This document shows positions 36,933 to 49,599 of a stretch of DNA of 64,000 nucleotides, piece after piece. Source of the stretch: Todiramphus chloris collaris (taxonomy: Eukaryota > Chordata > Aves > Coraciiformes > Alcedinidae); the NCBI GenBank assembly GCA_025345505.1, contig JANVCC010000011.1:7380767-7444766 (forward strand), given 5' to 3'. The translations under genes were made by a program, and so were the position numbers. How positions within the stretch are numbered: position 1 is the first letter of the stretch; each line of letters begins with the position of its first letter. The notes beneath the pieces were generated by a model that saw nothing but the letters and a program-made list of their open reading frames with translations, was not told where the DNA came from and made no database searches.

Positions 36933-39900
36933 ATCATATAAACACGATTGAATTGGCCCAGATCCTCAGCATACGGTTGAAAATAAGGGTGGCTGGATAT
37001 ATACCCACAAATATCTAGAAGACACCATCATAGTCTACAGAGCTGGAACAAGCTATACAGCTACAATAAAGTAAGTGGGATGCTGGAAGGGTTTTGATTC
37101 CTTCTGCCAAAAAAATATTCCAGTAAGAGACACATAAACACATTCATGTTTTTCCTTAAAAAGATCTTCAGCATTATAAAACAAAGAAAAATATCCAGTC
37201 CAGGAGGAACTTTTAGTTTTCTGAATGTCAAGTGAGTGGTTTCTTTTCCAGTGGTTGTTTTAAGAAATACAGAAAATATAAACTTTCTTGGTAAAAGCCA
37301 GGTATTTACACAAAATTAATGAACTGCAAATAGTGTTTCACTGTGTAGAAGCAGACAAGAAGTTTTTAATAATACTTTTGAATCTAAAGTTGTGACTGAC
37401 GAGATTAACTTTTTTTTTTAGTACAGGAAAATATCCAGTTGTATTCAAGATAGTAAAGTTTGTTTTCCTCTTAGAACATTTTTTTTTTTAATGAGGAGTT
37501 TCTCATATTATCTAAGATGTTTACTTTCCCCAAAGCCTCTGAGAAAGAAATGAAATTAATGAAAATTAAACATGCCAGTATCATTTAACACAAATTACAT
37601 TTGGTAAACACAAAATGTTGAAGAATACTTTCAAAACATTTTCAGCAGTATCTGTAAATACATATTTGAAAAAAGAAAAAAAATCTAAGAGTGCTGTGTC
37701 TCTTATGCCCCTGAATTCTTAATGTAGGTTATGTTTTACATTTTGTCTGGCTCTGCAGACTGTCGACTGGATGAAATACAGATTTACTCTGGCAGTGATT
37801 TTGTAAGCTTCTTGATATGGAAAATGGCCATACAGATAATTTAACCTTCCTGGTCTTCCCTCTCTTTCACATCACTCTAAATATTTATCAGTCACTTTGT
37901 AACAACAACAAAAAATGATTCTTCCTAATGGATATGCCCTCTGTTTCTTTAATTTGTTGCCTTTCTGCCAAACTCTTGCTAACAATGGGAGCTTATGCTA
38001 GTAACATATTTTCTGTGTTGCTTTCTTACTTCACACTTTGATTTGTTTCAACAAACTGAAGCCTATTTGAACAAGTGTGGTTTATTCTATAATTACTATG
38101 GAATTGCTTAAGAAAAAAAAATATCAGTTTCTGGAAAAAAAAAAAAAAAGTAGTCAGAATTTATCCAAATCAATCTTTGTAAATTTTCCTGTTAAGTGTA
38201 TGCAACATTTATAAGCTCCATTGAAATCTTATTTTATTACTACATAGGGTTTAGACTTCAAGATTTTTTTTAATCTGAGTGGGTGAGATTTACTTCATTA
38301 GCAGCATCTCCTATAAAATGGTGAATTTTTCCATATAGAAAAATAGAGAGAGAGAAGGAACAGTGCTTTTTATTTAACACTGTTGGGCATCTGTTAAAAA
38401 ATAAATAAATGGAAAAAGCTGCTCATGAGTCAGTGTGTAGGCTGTTTAATTTCTTTAAAAGGATTTAGAAAAACCATAAGGCAAATAATGAACATTTTGA
38501 GATGACATTTTAGCATTTTTCAACTGTGCAAGGGAAAAAGACAAATGTCATGTTTTGAGAAAATACGTCTCTTAATTCTCATAGAAATGTATATGCATAC
38601 CACTTGGTGTTGACAGAAACATGCTACACTTCATTGATGCTGTGATTTTCATTAGGCATTAAAACATTACTTACAGACAAGACAGTCTGACCATCTATGT
38701 ACTAGCTTCCTGGAACAGCTTTTTATAATCTGGTTGTATTGAGAGAAAATTTAGCATAAATGTTCTTTATTTGAAATGCATTAATATGATGCCAGGGTGA
38801 AATCCAGGCCTTAAATATTCGCTGTAGAGAATTGGTATTTCATCTGTATTATTTTACACTGTCAGTCAATAGATAAAAAAATACTACACAAAAAAAAGGA
38901 CAAGGTTTCCAATCCACATTTTGTACAAGAGGAATTTTTCATTCAAGTCAGGTACCAGGCTGAGAGGTTTTTAATGCTAGGTGTAGCTTATCAAAATAGC
39001 TACTCATCTCATCCGAGTTTAGGGATTTGCTGTGTGGAGGTCTACATATGACCTAAGCACCTTGACTCCTTTTTTTAGGTCTGTGGGAGAAAGAGATATC
39101 TCTTGGCAGGGAACTGAACTGATTTGTTTTAGAAGTTGACTTAGAAATGAAGCTGATCATGCCCTTGAAATACTTTTGTCTCCTTTGACTCCAAAGGGAG
39201 TCCAGCTCTGTGTCAAAACAACTTGTAAACATTTGACTACAGAACAGTTTGGAGAGAGCCTGCAAGAAGGATAATGCAGTAGTCTCAAGGATGGCTAGAA
39301 GCACTGGAATGATTCCTGATTTGCAGTACTGTAAACTGAATCATAGTGAGGCTGATTATACTCAAGAACCAAAAAAAAAAAACCCAAATGGTGACTGCAT
39401 AGCATAGAACTAGGGCCATGATTATGTGATATTTTAAGTCGGTGTATTAATTAGTAGAAGAAGCTTTTAATGCACTATACAGCTGGTGCATTAATTTATT
39501 TTTCAAGGAACTATCCCAAAGTATAAGCCTAAGCTGTTGGTGGCTATAGGTTCGTAAGATGGATATCTTACCAGAAGATGTTTTGATATTCCTAACTGCT
39601 TCCAGGACATTCCACTTCTAATTTCGGATTGCGGGCATCTTACCTCACCAGATACAAAGAGAAATTTGCTTCCAAAGCAAATCCAGTTGCTGTGATCTAC
39701 TTTGCAATCATTAGTTTGCTTTTCTGTATACCAGTGTTTCCTACTTTGTTGGTTCTTTGAATGAAAATGATTGGTGAGAAGAGAGGGATGAGTAGGGCTA
39801 CCAGAAGACAGAAGGCTGAGAAAGAGAATGGCAATGTTCCCACTGCTGAAGCCTTGTGGTAGTCTCTTGCTTACTAGAAGTGTTTGAGCATCTAAGGGTT

Positions 39901-41531
39901 TCCTGATGCAAATCTCAGGAATTTTCAAAAGGAGTTTTATTATAGCTAAATGCCTTTGATTCTCCTACATATGCTAGTGATTTGTTACAGAAGACTTGAA
40001 CAACGACATGGGCTATGGGGTCTTTTGTCTAAGCATTTACATCAGTATTTACCTGGACAGACAGCAGTAATCAACAGAAATATCTGGAGGAAATAAGAGG
40101 TGTTCTTCTATCAGGCTTTGATCATAGATGAAGTTTAAACTTTCAAGCATTACTGAATGTCACAGCATTTGTTATGCCAAAGGTTCAAGGGAGTGTCTGT
40201 GCATTACCTCCTTTCCTGAATCAAGAATAATGTCCTTGTGGTTTGTTGGTAAATTTTTAATGCAGTTTGGCTCCCTCTCCATTGGTTACTCTCCTTCCTC
40301 TTCTGCCTTTTCTAGGTGGTTGGCACCAGCTGTAGAATATGCCAAAACAGGTGATAGGAAGGACTCAACAAGTGGTCATCATTTAAAAATTCTTTGTATC
40401 TACCCAGTCATCAGTCCTTCATAATTCAAAGGCCAGTAAATTTATTCAGATCATAACAGAGTTATTCTTTTTCCAAGTAACTTCAGAGTGTTCCTGTCAT
40501 GGAGGAGAGGAATTCTGTTTTAGAATATTTAAGGTCTCCAGAGGAAGGGCAATTCTTCATGTCACTGTATGAATTTCTGTTCAAGATTTACAGTCCTGAG
40601 AGACTTAAGCACCTTCAGAAAAACTATTTGGAGTTCCTTACTTTCTATTGTATTCAGGATGACAATGTCTACATCCTAAGTATCACTTTTCTTGCTGTAA
40701 AAGTGTCAGCTGTAAAATTAATAGTCTAAATAAAGTACTCTGAATAAAAGAAGCTGAGGTCTTGTATTAGTACTCTTCCAAAGAAGAATCAGTCTGGGAT
40801 GGATGTTACCCTGTTGAGCACAACAACCAAGACAAAGCTAGCACATGCCAATTTCTAGTGCTGGTCAAGACAAGATTTTTACTAAAATCTTGAAAATGAG
40901 TGTGGGTCATTGTGTATATTTTCCAAGCCAATTCCTTGCTCACAGAAAAAGTAGGATGCACAAAGTAGTGCATTAATTGTATAATCAGTGAATTTGTGCT
41001 CACAAGGACATAGGATGAAATTAGAGCAATGCTTCTGGGTCTTGTACCTTATTCAAATCAACATGCCCCAAATGTTGATTCAACAGGTGATAATTTACAC
41101 AAATGTGTAGACATATCTCTCCATCTTTATGTCAGAGTTTGGGTTCCTATCTGCCGGGTGGAGGACTTTTATCCTGCTGGCTATGACATATGAAGTGGGT
41201 GCCCACACTGGAGGACCAAGAATTCCACAAGCTTCCTTCTTGTTTCTCTAGTCCCTTTTCTGATCACCTTCCCGGGTATTCATCTGCTCTCGAGTCACAA
41301 AAGTCACAAAGAAGAAGCCTACGCTTATTATAAACAGTATTTCTGTGTACAACGTCTGTCAGAGAGGAACCCTCACATGTCTAGGGTGTGCAGCCAAGGT
41401 ACAGTGTAGTATGACAAGCTCTAGTCTTTCTTTTATCCTTTTCCTCCTGTTTGCATGGCCTGATAAGGGTTAAAAAGAATTGCATAACCTTGGGAAACCA
41501 GCTTTGTTCCTAATCCCTGTTTTGCGGATAG
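36933..41531. other. non-coding DNA, no gene seen
   Basis: This is AT-rich sequence without recognised transposons for about 4.6 kb. Absence of repeats over such a length, with complex sequence at 37.7-38.9 kb, would be compatible with conserved non-coding elements, but this cannot be judged from one genome. Short A runs occur at 38111 and 38134. Confidence 0.55.
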
Positions 41532-41747
41532 TGCCAGAAGAGTTGTTGGGAAGGCTTGGGGACTTGGCAGGTGGAGAAGGAGAGGCGCAGAACTGTGGGA
41601 TCTGATGCAGTGGGGGCATCCACTCCACCCTTTACATCTTTCAAGGAGGAGGGGGTCATCCCTCCAGGGAAGAGCAACTACAACACAGAGCTGCGCCTGA
41701 CACAGATGCCACCATTCCTGAATTTCTTCGTGAAGACTTATTGCTGA
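41532..41747 (+). other. possible terminal coding exon or conserved element
   Basis: The open segment of 71 codons is followed by TGA. It starts just after an AG (41530-41531) that is preceded by a pyrimidine-rich stretch (ctttgttcctaatccctgtttt), as a splice acceptor would be. It is clearly more GC-rich than its surroundings, and third codon positions in its second half are mostly G or C (for example aag gag gag ggg gtc atc). The predicted peptide ends NFFVKTYC. I do not recognise the protein, and no upstream exon is visible. It could equally be a non-coding conserved element with chance openness; the opposite strand is also open over part of it. Confidence 0.25.
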
Positions 41748-43150
41748 GCCTTTGGCACTTTACTGCAATGGCTAATGCAAATATACAGTGAGAGTGGAAA
41801 TAATGTCCCAGAGTGACCGAGGTAACAGCAGAGGGCACTCATCGATTCTTATCTTTCACCTTTCAGCACACCCCATGCACCCAGACACTGCTGTGTAATT
41901 GGAGTAGAGCTGCTTCTGGAGTACAGGTTTTATAAAATTGTAATTCCCAATTTATGGCACATGTTGAGGTACAGTTTTTCAGTGGGGTACTGAGATCCTA
42001 TCAAGCAGTTTCCATCATCAGTAGAGGGGAAGTCGCATAAATGAATCCCACAGTGTGTTAAAAATGCTGTCGTTTCTGCTGCTAACCACTAAACGCTTTC
42101 CTGTTTATTTCTTCTGCGTTGTATCAAAGTCTGCTGTAATGCAAATCTGGCCATTCTGTTATTTGTGCTTAGCAGCAGGATCTCCAGGTTAGTTCCCTGC
42201 TTGCCGCTTTATGTTAATCCACTTTCTGTTTGGAAAGGATGTGAAATTTACTCAAGAATGAAATTGTATTCCACATCGTTACACTGTTCTCATTAAATCT
42301 ATTATTTCCACGTCATTGCCCAAGAAAATACCCGATGCGAGAATCCTCTGAGAGTTCACTTTCCTAATTCACAGGACAATTACAAAATTGCTTTTGCCAC
42401 AGTGGGAAATGTTGACTGCTGGGTCACTTAAATTCTTGTGGTGCTAGCTAATAAAAAAAACACTATTTCTCCTTGCAGAACTAGAATACAGCAATGCAGC
42501 CAGAGGTTAGAAAGGGGTTTAATTCTACTTTTTTTTTTTTTTTGCTTTGTTTTGTTGTTTTAATAGTTCTTTTATTCTGGAAGAAAATAAATGAGATTTG
42601 TCTGTGGTTTTTGGTTTTTTTTTTCGCAAGGTTGCTGTCTTTGTGTTAAATGAAACAAATTTGGTTTTAAATCAAGGATCTGATTTGTGTAAGTGGATTA
42701 CAGTGTAATATAGATAAAGTACGAGCCCCCAAAACTATTTCATTCTGTCATCCTCCTGATAGAAAAGTAAACCCTATATAATAATTATTTTAAGAGAATG
42801 TTGGCATATAAAATCTTTAACAACAAACCTTTAGAATTTCCTGTCTCCACGTTCTCTTTCATTCCATGATAGTTATGAAAGCATGCACAGAAACATTTTC
42901 CTGCCTGTCACAAAGATTTCAGAATTTTTGTTTGTATTGAAAATGACTGAGTATTCCTTCCACACAGCTGAAGAAATCTCACCCCAAGCAGCTGCATGGA
43001 CTGCAAGCTGATCCGTGGTATTCTGAACGGGGACATGATCAGCAAAACCACTTATAGATTCATAAGAAGTAACTGACAAAATCAAGTTTATTGCTTAGGG
43101 TGAAGAGTCAGGGCAGCTTTGAGGAGTTCAGACATCTCACCTTAAATTGT
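41748..43150. other. non-coding DNA, possibly conserved in part
   Basis: This sequence of mixed composition has no recognised repeat apart from T and A runs near 42530 and 42615. Up to about 42480 it is less AT-rich and more complex than much of the window. No gene is supported. Confidence 0.5.
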
Positions 43151-43944
43151 TGTCATGGTTTAGGGTCAGGACAGCCCCTTAGACCTATAACAGACCCTGT
43201 CTGTTAACCCCCATCCCTCCCCAGAGGGGAAGAGAAAGGGAATAAGGGAGAGAGACTTAGTGATTAGAAAAAGAAGCTAGAACAGCTTTAATGAAATTTG
43301 AAATAATAGTAATATTGGAATATATAAAAATATACACAAAGCCAATATTGAACCCAATGACCCTGATGGTAATTATATCACTGTCACCACTGATGCTGTG
43401 GAGCAGCCACTGTGGGAGTCCCAGACTGGGCCCCAAACAAAACAGAAGCTGTGTTCAGGAGCTGGATTATGGTACTGGATTCAGGAACACACAGACCGGA
43501 ATCAAAGGCAGAACATACAAAGTCCTCCTCGGATATTCCTTGGAAGGAACTGGAAGCAGACCCAAGCCAAGATGAGCAAAGACAGCAAAGTGGCCTAAGG
43601 GGGATGAGAACCTTGTGATACCTCAGCTTTGTACTGAATGTGACGTATATGGGATGGAATCTCGTTGGTCAGTTTAGGGTCACCTGTCCTGTCCACTCCT
43701 CCCTGCAGGTGTGGCCTTTTCCTTTCTGCACCTCCCAGTGTGGCACACAAGATCCAGCAGTGGTCTTGGTCTGCACACCAATCCTTGGTAGTAACTCTAA
43801 ACATGGGGTGCTATCACAACTAGAAGCAGTCACTGTCTGTAAGAACAGGCTGCAAACTTCAGGAAGTGCAGTTAGTTAGAACAACTTAACTGAAAAGTAA
43901 AATCACTGAACAGAATTAATTCTGTTCTCATTCAAACCAGGACA
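43151..43944 (-). mobile_element. complete solo LTR with 5-bp target duplication
   Basis: Exact ends can be set: the element begins TGTCATGGTTT and ends AAACCAGGACA on the plus strand, forming an inverted terminal repeat with one mismatch. It is flanked on both sides by 'attgt' (43146-43150 and 43945-43949). The body is 794 bp. I know this LTR type from bird genomes: the 'gggatggaatctcgttggtcagtttagggtca' region is typical. On the minus strand ATTAAA (43287-43292 on plus: tttaat) lies where the family has its polyadenylation signal, so the proviral sense is minus. No internal retroviral genes flank it; it is a solo LTR. Short open frames within it (43.3-43.9 kb) are not genes. Confidence 0.92.
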
Positions 43945-44720
43945 ATTGTCCATATCCAAGGCTGTGCTGAAAATGTACAATCTCTCTCCAAGGTGTATTA
44001 AATTAAATCTATCATTGCCATACAACAGCTATCTGATTTCTCACAAGAACTGATTTTAATGATGGCACAGTGTTCTTGTTTCTAGTTTCTGTAAAAAACC
44101 CAAACATATTATAAGGTTTTCAACTATTCCCAGGAAAGGAGCTTTGTAAATCCCATGTGTGGGTAGAAAATTTGCTTTACCGGGCAATTAGTTTTTATCA
44201 TTCAGATTTCTTGAAAAGACCTTCTCCAGAGGTAAACTGTAGGATAGCAGTAGGCAAATGCAGAAGACTACAGTTCTTGCATTAGGCATCCATATGAAAA
44301 CTGCTCGTCTAATTGTTGCTTGTAGAGGCACAGTGTCAAGCTTTCATCTCGGTTTAAAATGGTTATCTTTGCTGAACCCTGTTTCTGCTCAACGTTGATA
44401 AAGCAGCCTTTGTCGACTATTCAGATGGTGCCTTCGTACTGTGGATGTCTGACACTACAGAAGATCCCTGTCTGATAATTAATAAAATAAGAAGGTAGTT
44501 TTCTTCTTTACAATTTCCTCTTAAAGACATGACTTACTGAAACAAAATCAAGTCAAAGACAGAAAAATATTTCATTGTATAAGATACAAGAACTATGACC
44601 TAAAAAGCAAAAAAAGCCCCAAACAATCCCACCCACAAAGAGACAGTATTTTCAACTTTATTTTTTATTCATTATAGTATGGAGGAAAATAGAACAAGAG
44701 TTGATCCCTTATCAGAGAAT
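43945..44720. other. non-coding DNA, no gene seen
   Basis: The spacer between an LTR and a CR1 tail. No repeat or open frame of note. Confidence 0.6.
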
Positions 44721-44857
44721 GACAGAATCACAGAATGTTAAGGGTTGGAAATGACCTTGAAAGATCATCTAGTTCAATGCCCCTGCCAGAGCAGGACCAC
44801 CTAGAGCAGGTCACATAGGAATGCATCCAGGTGGATGTCTCCAGAGAAGGAGACTCC
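44721..44857 (-). mobile_element. CR1 LINE 3' tail fragment
   Basis: Minus-strand CR1 3' UTR: on plus, 'gacagaatcacagaatgttaagggttgg', 'agatcatctagttcaa', 'ccagagcaggaccacctagagcagg' and 'ccagagaaggagactcc'. It is only about 137 bp and stops where an AT-rich microsatellite begins. Confidence 0.92.
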
Positions 44858-44970
44858 TATATGTATACACACATATAAATATATAATATGTTTATGTACA
44901 TATGCGTATGTATATATACATATACATATGTTTATGTACCCATGCATATGTCGTATGTACATATGCATAT
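44858..44970. repeat. TA/TG-rich microsatellite (TATG/TACA)
   Basis: An imperfect array of tatgta, catatg and acatat units with local palindromes. It starts exactly where the CR1 fragment ends. The open frames that cross it on both strands, rich in Ile, Tyr, Cys and His, are products of the repeat. Confidence 0.92.
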
Positions 44971-46240
44971 GTCTGACTATGATGTCTTTCATTTCTTCAT
45001 GCTATATAATATCTTGAAGTTGTCCCTCAATGTGTTACAGTTTTCACATATTTAAACAATGCACTCATTGCCTGCATACCTGGTTTTCATGTCTATTTGC
45101 CTGCCCTAACAGATACTCAGGTGAGGTAAAAGGCACATCTGTTTGAATAGGTAAATCTCTTCCTGCATAATATTTTTGCGTTATTACTCTTTGTGGACAT
45201 AAAGCCTGTGATCCATATGCATGCTTAAATGACGGTTTGATCATGTATTTGCATGGTCACCTTAGTGGCACATGCAGTGACTAGGCTTGAGTGTTTGTAA
45301 GACTGAATGTTAGCAAAGACTAGAAAGGCTAAAAATAAGAAATATTAATAATCACAAGGCTGTTCAGCATTTGTTTATCAGGAGTTGTATATGTGGCAGG
45401 AGAGTAAGTGCATACATTTCATCTGTTTCTGAATGAATGTAAAAGCAAAGATATTTTTGAGACATTTTTTAGCATGAAAGATCTGCCCTATGCTTGCTTT
45501 TTATGTATACACCCAATTTCACTAGTACTACATGCAATTTTTATTTCAAATTTGACAATATTAATATTAAATATTATTACATAGAAAAGTTAAATAAACA
45601 GATATTAAAAAAAAAAACCCAAAACCAACAAAACAACAAACAAAAAACTTCTACAACCCAACAACCACTTTTTTAACCACTTCAGTTCTGGAAAGCTAAT
45701 AAAGGAAAAGCTGTATTTGAAATTTTATGTACAGCTCAGGTCTACTCAGTGAGGATTTTCAAGAGACAGAAGATTGGTATAATACATACTGCCCAATCCC
45801 TTAAACTAATTTATTCCTCATGAATTCAGGCTTAATACTAAGTATAGTCCCAAGAGCATAAAGCACATTTATGTACAGAAAGCAGCAGACTTTCAACTAT
45901 CAACACCTTTTCGTGAAAAATAATTGCTGCAAATTTTTCCTCATCCACTGTAGAATTATCTGCCTTATTATTCATCTCTCATAATTCTTTTGAAGCTGCT
46001 GGAATCACAGTCGGTATTCATACCTACAACTAGGGGACATGCCTGTAGGAACTCTGCAGTCTTTTTTTAGTTGTGGGGTTTTCTTTTATTACTGATGAAA
46101 AAAATTGACACCTCAGCCCTCATCTAATTTTTTTGTTAATTCAAAAATGGTTGTTTAAAGTTAAAAAAAGAAATCCAGATTATTTAAATCAGCAGTGAGA
46201 TATAGTTATCGTGTTGGAAGGACAGGGAAAGTTTTTTTTC
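44971..46240. other. non-coding DNA with an A-rich stretch
   Basis: No gene was recognised. An A/CAA-rich low-complexity block lies at about 45606-45650. Confidence 0.6.
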
Positions 46241-46768
46241 TGTGGTGAGTTGACCTGGGACACCAGCTAAGCCCCGACTCTGTTGCTTACTCCCCACCTA
46301 GCAGAGCTGGAGAGGGAATAGTAAAGGTAAATGTGAGTAATGTTCATTGGTCAACATGCATGCAGTTTAACAAATGAAGGGGTAAAAATGAGGGAGGTGA
46401 CATCGAAACAAGGCATGCAAAGGCGATCACTCACCGCTTCCCACAAGCAGACTCATGCCCGTCCAGTCTCTGGCCAATGTCTGCATTGGAAAAAATCCCC
46501 TCCTAGTTTTATTGCTGAGCATGACATCATATGACGTTCAGTCGGTTGGGTTAAACTGTGCTGACTGTGTCCCCTTCCAGCTTGTTGTTGCTCCCACACT
46601 ACCCATTATCTGGGTCAGAATGAGAGGCAGAGAAAGACTTGATGTTGTGTCCTGCAATAACAAATACAATGGTGTGTTATCAACACTGTTTTGGCCACAA
46701 ATCTAAACAACAACATCATATGGACTACAATGAAGAAAATTAATTTGATCCCAAACAGACCTAGTACA
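46241..46768 (-). mobile_element. solo LTR of an avian endogenous retrovirus, diverged
   Basis: Starts TGTGGTGAGTTGACCTGGGACACCAG, the opening I associate with a common bird LTR family, and ends 'gaagaaaattaatttgatcccaaacagacctagtaca', matching that family's end in order. It has TG...CA termini. The flanking pentamers do not match convincingly, so the target duplication has decayed or an edge is misplaced. At about 528 bp it is shorter and more diverged than the LTR at 43.15 kb. Sense is inferred as minus from its similarity to the other LTRs. No internal genes. Confidence 0.75.
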
Positions 46769-48050
46769 GTTCTTTGAGAAAGGCAAAAGGCACTTCAAGA
46801 TGTTTAGACACTAGGACTTCTAAGACTTGAGAACAGATTACCACAGGAATTGTGGATATTTTGCAATTATCTATGTGTGGAAACACACAGGAGTAGGATA
46901 AACATTTCAGTACGAATATTTGTATAAAAAATAGTTCCTTGCCCCGTGAGGATGGCAATTCTGAAGCCTATGAAAATAGTCTCTGAATTATGCTACAAAA
47001 GCTGTGAAAAATAACCTCTCAAAATGTCTCTGTTGTCAGTACTGTGGATGGAAACATGATGTGAATCTTTCCAGAAGAACAAGGCATAGCCAGCTTTAAA
47101 GATCTCCATTGCTGTTCGCATTCTGGGGATGCAGAGAAACCAGGAAAGATGTTTCTCCAAAACTGAAGAAGTCAGGCTGCATCTCACTTCATATCAGAGG
47201 GCACTTGCTAGAACTTCATAGAGGGCACTCTACCAACAGTCTTTGCTAAAATGCATATGATTTTTGCCTGGCTAGCAAGATTTTAGTGTTAATGCTCATA
47301 GAAAAACTATTGCTAAACAAATTTTGTTAACAGTACCCAGTTCATCTTGAATTGCAGAGATTGTCCAGAACTGTTTTCATATAAAGTAGACTTGGATTCC
47401 TTAGTCAGTACTAGATGTCTTTTCACAAGGCTTGTTTGACCTCCCACCTTTCTTGGTAGAACACATGCAAGCTGAATAAATGCTTTGCAGATTGTACTTG
47501 CTATGTAGCGTTAATGAATTGAGTTGCTGAAGAAACAGAAATAGCTGAGCTTTTCAGAACCCCACTGAAGGCTGGATATCCTGAAAGTTTCTTAGCGCAT
47601 CTCAGTTTTTCCTTTCCCAGAATTTTTAAAATGGAGTGACAACTTTTTCTTGTTTAGGGGTAAAAATGTGATCATGTCCAATGCTCATGTCCCTATTCCA
47701 TGATTCTTTAGTCCTTCATTTCAGGCAAAACTGCTACCTTCAGATTGATCAAAACCTGGTCTCTGAACTTGATTAGAAGTTCTGTCTGAGGAAAGGCTTT
47801 GTAGTAAAGATGCAGATTGATGAGAAACTTTTATATTGTTCAGAAAGTTCTATATGAAACAACAATATACTCCATTTGGCTGGAAGAGTGTCACAAATCT
47901 TCCCCTCACTGCATAAAACAAATCCTTTAGTCCTTCTGTACAGACACTGACTAGTTTACTATGGTTTGGTGGAGTTGAGCAAATCATTCTTTCTTTTACC
48001 AAAATCTTTTACTGTTTCCACATCAATATCTAATCCAAAGACCAATGGAA
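46769..48050. other. non-coding DNA, no gene seen
   Basis: Unique-looking sequence without recognised repeats or supported coding regions. Confidence 0.6.
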
Positions 48051-48860
48051 GAATCATAGAATCATAGAACCATAGAAGTTTTTCCTCATGTTGTGGTGTA
48101 GCTTCCTGTGTTCCAGTTTGTGACCATTGCCCCACATCCTATCACAGGACACTACTGAAAAGAGACTGGCCCCTTCTACTTGACAACCACCCTTCAGATA
48201 TTTGTAAACATTAATAAGATCCTCTCTCAGTATTCTATTCTCCAGGCTAAACAGCCCCAGGGCTCTCAATCTTTCCACATAAGAGGGATGTTTCAGTCCC
48301 TTCATCATCTTCATAGCTTGCCATTGGACTCTGTTTAGCATTTCCCTGTCTCTTTTGAACTGGGGAGACCAGAACTGGACACAATACTCCAGACATGGTC
48401 TCACTAGGGCAGAGTAGAAGAGGAGAAGAATGTCCCTTGACCTGCTGGCCACACTCTGCTTGATGCACCCCAGGATACCATTGGGCTTCCTTGTTGAACT
48501 TCATTGCTGCCCCATGGATAACTTATTGTACACTAGAACTCCAAGGTTCTTCTCCACGGACCTGCTTTCCAGCAGGTCTATCCCTAACCTGTACTGGTGT
48601 GTGGTGGTGTTCCTCCCCAGATGTAGGACTCTGTGCTTGCCCTTGTTGAACTTATTTGTTTCCCTTTTGCCCAGCTCTTCAGTCTGTCCAGAAGTCACTG
48701 AATGGCAGCACAGATTTCTGGTATATCAGCCTCTCCTTTCAGTTTTGTATTGTCAGCAAACTTGCTGAGATTACACTCTGTCCCTTCATCGAGTCATTGA
48801 TGAAAATATTGAATAACACTGGACCCAGTACTGTGTCCTGGAGAACAGTGCTAGCTATTT
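48051..48860 (-). mobile_element. CR1 LINE fragment with shortened 3' UTR
   Basis: The terminal octamer repeats (on plus: gaatcatagaatcatagaaccatagaa) are joined almost directly to the end of ORF2 ('gtttttcctcatgttgtggtg'). In the copy at 36.3 kb the same two points are about 170 bp apart. The C-terminal RT region stays open for 132 codons (48054-48452, minus), with [27 protein letters not shown] and LGLFSLENR. Upstream coding sequence extends to the 'actggacccagtactgtgtcctgg' area, then CR1 similarity is lost by about 48860. Confidence 0.92.
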
Positions 48861-49599
48861 ATATGTTGGTAACTTGTTCATCTTCCTTTGAAGTGCAGTG
48901 TCCCCCTGGAATAAACTCCATGAGAATTTCCAAGTCTCTAGCAAAAATCCTTAAAAAATATCCTAAACACAAGGATATTTTACACTCTGTAGCTTGAACA
49001 ATAATTTACATTTCACCTTAATTTTAATTTTTTTATATTTTTTCTTCTATATTTATGCAATACTTCCAGTGCTGCAGAGTACAAAGGAATCTGCTTTGAA
49101 ATGTTTTTCATATTCTAAATGAGAGAAGCCCATAAATATTTTAGTACTAGAGGTTTTGCAAATGCTGATTTTTAACATGCCTAGTAAATTCCAGCTCCTA
49201 CTTATTGTACTCTCTAGGGTGTCATGCAATATATAAAAAATAATTCTGCCAGATTTTACAGGTCTTAAAATATAAGAGATTTAAAATTGTTGATAGACTG
49301 GAGGTCTTATTAAAGCTAAATGAAAGAATGTTTTCATGGTTCCACCCATGTATTTTCATTTTCACAGTTACATTTTATCTAACACTTAATAATGACCTGT
49401 TAATATCTGTAGTGTTGACTGAGGGACCCAAGAAAGTGTAAGAACTCAGTAAGGTTAAACAGACTCAAATTAATCTGAAAATTTAAGTCAACTGAGAAAA
49501 ATCTTCTACCAATATTGTTAGAAATTGATCCATTTGATAAGGTAAATCTGTCTAATTACTTACTAAAATCATATGAATCAATATAAGCTGTCTTGAAGG
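48861..49599. other. non-coding DNA between two CR1 copies
   Basis: AT-rich sequence with no recognised element. It separates a minus-strand and a plus-strand CR1 that lie with their 5' ends facing each other. Confidence 0.6.

Noticed and set aside
43291..43879. Several overlapping plus-strand frames of 66-94 codons
   Set aside because: They lie inside the solo LTR, which is non-coding, and overlap one another in different frames.
44801..45017. Ile/Tyr/Cys/His-rich frames on both strands
   Set aside because: Products of the TATG/TACA microsatellite.
46236..46773. Target-site duplication for the LTR at 46.24 kb
   Set aside because: Flanks 'ttttc' and 'gttct' do not match well enough to claim one.
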